Part shown: positions 60,847 through 64,000 of the stretch, in pieces
Numbering within the stretch: the stretch's first letter is position 1
Layout: each line of letters opens with the position of its first letter
Origin: Solirubrum koreensis
GTDB taxonomy: Bacteria > Bacteroidota > Bacteroidia > Cytophagales > Hymenobacteraceae
Direction of reading: 5' to 3'
Length of the DNA stretch: 64,000 nucleotides
Assembly (NCBI RefSeq): GCF_039541855.1
Contig: NZ_BAABHA010000004.1
Span: 248,001 to 312,000, forward strand
Notes under the pieces: generated by a model
Databases searched by the model: none
The model's input: only the letters and a program-made list of their open reading frames with translations
Told to the model about the DNA's origin: nothing
Made by a program: the position numbers and the translations under genes

Positions 60847-62592
60847 TTAGTAGCAGCCGTTCTGCTGTTGGATGAGGCCGCTGGTGCGGTCGATTTCCTG
60901 TTGCGGAATGGGGCGCAGAATGTAGCAGGCCTGGATGTTAGCTCCGGCCGCCGAGCCGTAGGTGCCGCCCGGCACGGTTTGCACGCGCGGCACTTTGGTT
61001 ACGTCCTGCACGCGCTCCACCAACTTGCCGGTACGCACCAGGTCCAGCCAGCGCGTGTGCTCCCCGGCCAACTCGCGGGTACGCTCATCCAGAATGAAGT
61101 CGATGTTCAGCTGGCTGGCGGTGATGCGCATCTGGGCCTGGCGCCCCGGGGCGGCGGCCCGCTCGCGCACCGTGTTGATGTGGGCCACGGCCTGGGGCAG
61201 ATTGCCCAGGTACATGTTGGCCTCGGCCGCAATGAGGTAGGTTTCGGCCAGGCGGTACACGATGAAGGGCCGCGTGGAAGGGTTGTTCACGCCGCCGCGG
61301 CGGGTGTCGTCGTATTTGTTCAGCACCGGGTAATACTCGGTGGTGTACTGGCTGGGCTGAATTACACGGTACGGGGCGGGCGTGCGGCCGGCAATGCGCG
61401 CTAGGCGGGCAGCCGAGAGCTGGTAGCCAGGGTACCACAGGGCCGTGTCGCCGCGCACGGCTGCGGCATTGCCGCCGTTATTGCCGGGCGAGTTTACGCG
61501 CCAGAGCGTGGTAAACCACTTGTTGTAGCGCGTATCGGTGGTGCGCAGCGTGGGGCCGCTTTCGCCGGGCAGCACGTAGGTGCTGAACAGGTAAGGCGTG
61601 GGTACGAAACGGGAGAAGGGGCGGCCGTTGGGAATATCGCGCACCATGTTGCCCACCAGGTCGTAGCGGCTGCGGAACAGGAAGGTCGACACGTTGGCGC
61701 CGGTGGCGTTAAAGGGGTCGGTCTGCGAGAAGGTGGCGTCGGCGTTGTACTGCACGTTAAAGAGTATCTCCTTGCCGTTCTCGTTGCCTTCGGCAAATAC
61801 CTGGGCCGGGTCGGCTTCCAGGTCGCGGGCGTACCGGGCGCGGTTGGTAATCAGGTCCTCCGAGTACTGCTTGGCCTTGGCGTAGTCATCGGCCTGGCGG
61901 GCCGAGGAGGTGGCGCGGGTCAGGTGCACTTTGGCCAGCAGGTGCAGGGCCGTGGCGCGGGTTACGCGGCCGGTATTGGGCACGCCCGCAAAGCCGGCGG
62001 TCTGGTCGGGCAGGCCGGCGAGGGCGTCGTTCAGGTCCTGCACGATGGCATTGTACACGTCGGCAATGGGGGCGCGGCTGATTGCCTTGGTGGGCGTTTC
62101 CACAAAGCTGAGCATCAGCGGCACATCGCCCCAGTAGCGCACCAGCAGGAAGTAGTATTGGGCGCGCAGCAGTTTGGTTTCGGCCACAATCTGCTGCAGG
62201 CGGGCCGGTGCCATGCCTTGCACCGAGGCCGAATACTTCAGCACGCCGTTAGCGTCGTTGATGTAGCGGTAGATGATGTTCCACTGGTTCGTGAACACGC
62301 CCGAGGCCGGCCCGAAGCCGCCGCCGCGGTTGTACTCGTCGAGGCCGTCCTGCGTGGCAATGCCGCGCATATACTCATCGGTACCGGTAACGGCCATGAA
62401 CATGCCCTGCTCGTTGCCGTAAATGTTGCGCATGCCGGAGTACACCCCGGTCAGGCCCGCCTCAATGCCCTGGGGCGTGCCCAGGAACGAAGGAACCAGT
62501 ACGGAGCGCGGATCTTCTTCCAGGATGTCTTTGCAACCGGAAGACGACAGCAACAGGCCCACGCCCATTAGTGCCAGAAAAGACTTTTTCAT
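60847..62592 (-). CDS. SusD/RagB-family nutrient-binding outer-membrane lipoprotein
   Basis: This 581-residue lipoprotein has a signal MKKSFLALMGVGLLLSSSGC with the lipid Cys at 20. The SusD N-terminal TPR-like region starts KDILEEDPRSVLVP and QGIEAGLTGVYSGMRNI, and LRAQYYFLLVRYWGDVPLML is the family hallmark. A C-terminal SusD domain contains YLIAAEANMYLGNLPQAVAHIN and ends with EIDRTSGLIQQQNGCY. It pairs with the SusC-like barrel encoded 121 bases upstream to capture and import oligosaccharides, here probably xylan fragments. An ATG 7 codons earlier is less likely because it disrupts the signal. Confidence 0.95.
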   Translation of the reverse strand: MKKSFLALMGVGLLLSSSGCKDILEEDPRSVLVPSFLGTPQGIEAGLTGVYSGMRNIYGNEQGMFMAVTGTDEYMRGIATQDGLDEYNRGGGFGPASGVFTNQWNIIYRYINDANGVLKYSASVQGMAPARLQQIVAETKLLRAQYYFLLVRYWGDVPLMLSFVETPTKAISRAPIADVYNAIVQDLNDALAGLPDQTAGFAGVPNTGRVTRATALHLLAKVHLTRATSSARQADDYAKAKQYSEDLITNRARYARDLEADPAQVFAEGNENGKEILFNVQYNADATFSQTDPFNATGANVSTFLFRSRYDLVGNMVRDIPNGRPFSRFVPTPYLFSTYVLPGESGPTLRTTDTRYNKWFTTLWRVNSPGNNGGNAAAVRGDTALWYPGYQLSAARLARIAGRTPAPYRVIQPSQYTTEYYPVLNKYDDTRRGGVNNPSTRPFIVYRLAETYLIAAEANMYLGNLPQAVAHINTVRERAAAPGRQAQMRITASQLNIDFILDERTRELAGEHTRWLDLVRTGKLVERVQDVTKVPRVQTVPGGTYGSAAGANIQACYILRPIPQQEIDRTSGLIQQQNGCY

Positions 62593-62713
62593 ATCGAAAG
62601 TGCCCACAGGCACTGGATTTTAATGAGGAATTTGGAGTCAGTAGCCCGCAGGCAGGAGGAAGCCGGGCGGGTATGCGCGGCACTTCCTCCCTGCTTGCGG
62701 CGGCTGGCAGGTT

Positions 62714-64000
62714 TTAGAAGCCCAGGTTCACACCCACGATAAAGGAGCGCAGCGCCGGCGACGACACCCCCCGCCCGGCCAGGCCGGGGCTGTTGGTGTT
62801 GGGGTTGCCGTCGGTAAACTCGATGCCGTTGGCGGCCCCGCCCGAAGCGTTAAAGCGCGAAGAGTACGAGAGGGCATCGGGGTCGATGGCCTTGTTCTTT
62901 TTGTACACATCCACCGGCGACCAAATCAGCGGGTTCTGCACCTGCACGTAAAGGCGGGCCGTGCTTATTTTGGCTTTGCTAACCACGCTGGTTGGCAGCG
63001 TGTAGCCCAAATCGATGCTGCGGACCTTGATGAAGGTGCCGCTCACGTAGCCCAGCACGCGGCTGTCGGGCGGAAAGTCGCCGTTGCCCTGGCGCGGCTG
63101 CGGGAAGTTGTTGGTTGGGTTTTGCGGGGTCCAGTAATCGAGGTTGATCTGGTTGCGGCGGCCTTCAAAGGTGGTGAAGTACGAGGGGCCGAACAGCAGC
63201 GGATCGACGATGGTGGCGCCCACGCGGGTGAGGGCCACGGCCGTCAGGTCGAAGCCTTTGAAGCGGAAGCGGTTGGTGAGGCCGGCCTCAAACTTGGGCT
63301 GGCGCGTGCCCAGAATCTGCCGGTCGGCGGCGTCAATCTTGCCGTCGTTGTTCACGTCTTCAAACCGGATTTGGCCGGGCCGCACGCCGTAGCGCGCCGC
63401 TTCCGACTCTTCGCCCAGCTGCCAGATGCCGATTTTCTTGAAGTCGTACAACACGTACAGCGGCTGCCCGATAAAGCGCTGGTTGCCGATGTCGTCGCGC
63501 TTGTTGCCCTGCTCGTCGCGCAGGTTCAGGTCCAGAATCTTCTCCCGGTTCACCGTGAAATTCCAGTCCGTAATCCACTCAAAGCCGCCTTCTGAGCGCA
63601 GGTTGGTGGTCGACAGGGTTAATTCCACGCCGCGGTTCTGGGTTTGGCCGGCGTTTACCACCACCGAGGTAAAGCCGCTGGCGCCGGGCAGGGCGTCGGG
63701 CAGAAGCAGGTCGTTGGTGCGCTGCCGGTAGAGCTCCACCGAACCGTTCACACGGTTGTCGAAGAAGCCGAAGTCCAGGCCAAAGTTGATGGTGGTGGTG
63801 TACTCCCACTTCAGGTCTGGGTTCGGAATGGAGCCGGGTACCACGCCCACAGCCCCGGTGGCGCCGTAGTTGTAATAACCATTGCCCAGGCTCGACTGCA
63901 AAGAGCCCAGCGTTTGGTAGGGATTAATGGCGGTACTGCCGGTGCGGCCAATGCTGCCGCGCAGCTTCAGTTGGTTGATCCAGCTGCGGTCCAGCATAAA
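62714..64000 (-). CDS. SusC/RagA-family TonB-linked outer-membrane transporter (C-terminal part)
   Basis: Only the last 428 or so residues are in the window; the gene runs off the right end, since a full SusC is about 1000 residues. The visible part is the C-terminal beta barrel, with QLKLRGSIGRTGSTAI near the start, ENVNNDGKIDAADRQILG-like loop sequence (DVNNDGKIDAADRQ) and FKGFDLTAVALTRVG. It ends ALRSFIVGVNLGF, the expected aromatic C-terminus for barrel assembly. It precedes susD in the same direction. An internal ATG at 63997 is not the true start. Confidence 0.95.
   Translation of the reverse strand, partial: FMLDRSWINQLKLRGSIGRTGSTAINPYQTLGSLQSSLGNGYYNYGATGAVGVVPGSIPNPDLKWEYTTTINFGLDFGFFDNRVNGSVELYRQRTNDLLLPDALPGASGFTSVVVNAGQTQNRGVELTLSTTNLRSEGGFEWITDWNFTVNREKILDLNLRDEQGNKRDDIGNQRFIGQPLYVLYDFKKIGIWQLGEESEAARYGVRPGQIRFEDVNNDGKIDAADRQILGTRQPKFEAGLTNRFRFKGFDLTAVALTRVGATIVDPLLFGPSYFTTFEGRRNQINLDYWTPQNPTNNFPQPRQGNGDFPPDSRVLGYVSGTFIKVRSIDLGYTLPTSVVSKAKISTARLYVQVQNPLIWSPVDVYKKNKAIDPDALSYSSRFNASGGAANGIEFTDGNPNTNSPGLAGRGVSSPALRSFIVGVNLGF

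Overview
The window looks like chromosomal DNA of a GC-rich member of the Bacteroidota, most like Hymenobacter (Hymenobacteraceae). The evidence is a SusC/SusD pair, C-terminal type IX secretion (T9SS) sorting domains, lipoproteins, few Shine-Dalgarno sites, and one clear Bacteroidota-type promoter (TTG-N19-TACTTTTG) in front of a metal-efflux operon. No tRNA, rRNA, CRISPR array, transposase or phage gene was seen. The genus is an inference from sequence style, not from a search.

Region 1 (1-19.4 kb) is a molybdenum-cofactor (Moco) island. A leftward block holds an OFA-family (oxalate/formate type) MFS transporter, its 48-residue small subunit, fdhD, a small DUF7009-like protein, an FdhF/YdeP-type molybdopterin oxidoreductase, and the 2Fe-2S subunit (plus the first codons of the FAD subunit) of a xanthine-dehydrogenase-family enzyme. 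To the right are moeB with a rhodanese domain, a MOT1-type molybdate transporter, moaA, moaD, moaE, a fused mobB-like/mobA gene, moaC and moeA. Only a MogA/MoaB-type MPT adenylyltransferase is missing from the core pathway. A T9SS-exported FG-GAP protein gene, frameshifted by a 10-bp tandem duplication, and an alpha/beta hydrolase interrupt the island.

Region 2 (19.4-25.7 kb) is mixed: an AT-richer orphan gene, DNA polymerase IV, a BadF-type sugar kinase, a large six-hairpin glycosidase lipoprotein and a truncated lipoyl-domain adaptor.

Region 3 (25.9-40.4 kb) is a copper/heavy-metal defence locus. A YHS-HMA copper P-type ATPase and a membrane-anchored cupredoxin run leftward. A long rightward operon encodes a Cys/His-rich protein, two metal-binding lipoproteins, a CusC-like TolC protein, a His-rich membrane accessory, CusB, an acetolactate-decarboxylase-like lipoprotein, CusA and a small HMA protein. 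A Tat-exported DUF1259 protein follows on the other strand. The acetolactate-decarboxylase-like lipoprotein keeps a His-x-His-x10-His metal site but seems to lack the catalytic arginine. It is the best candidate here for an undescribed component.

Region 4 (40.6-49.7 kb) is envelope and osmotic stress: an OtsA-OtsB fusion for trehalose, an MscS channel, DUF2254 and DUF202 membrane proteins, a CBM9/DUF5916 outer-membrane protein and a tandem universal stress protein.

Region 5 (49.8-64 kb) is a leftward xylan utilisation locus: SusC (partial), SusD, a sialate-O-acetylesterase-type esterase, a GH3 beta-xylosidase/glucosidase, a GH10 xylanase with carbohydrate-binding and T9SS domains, a second GH10 xylanase, and a GH115 alpha-glucuronidase.

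Two families of non-coding repeats are scattered through these regions. One is a nested inverted-repeat element at 39.2 and 52.6 kb, with a reduced copy that supplies the last codons of fdhD. The other is a pair of AT-rich inverted arms with a GC-rich spacer, found inside two Moco-related operons.
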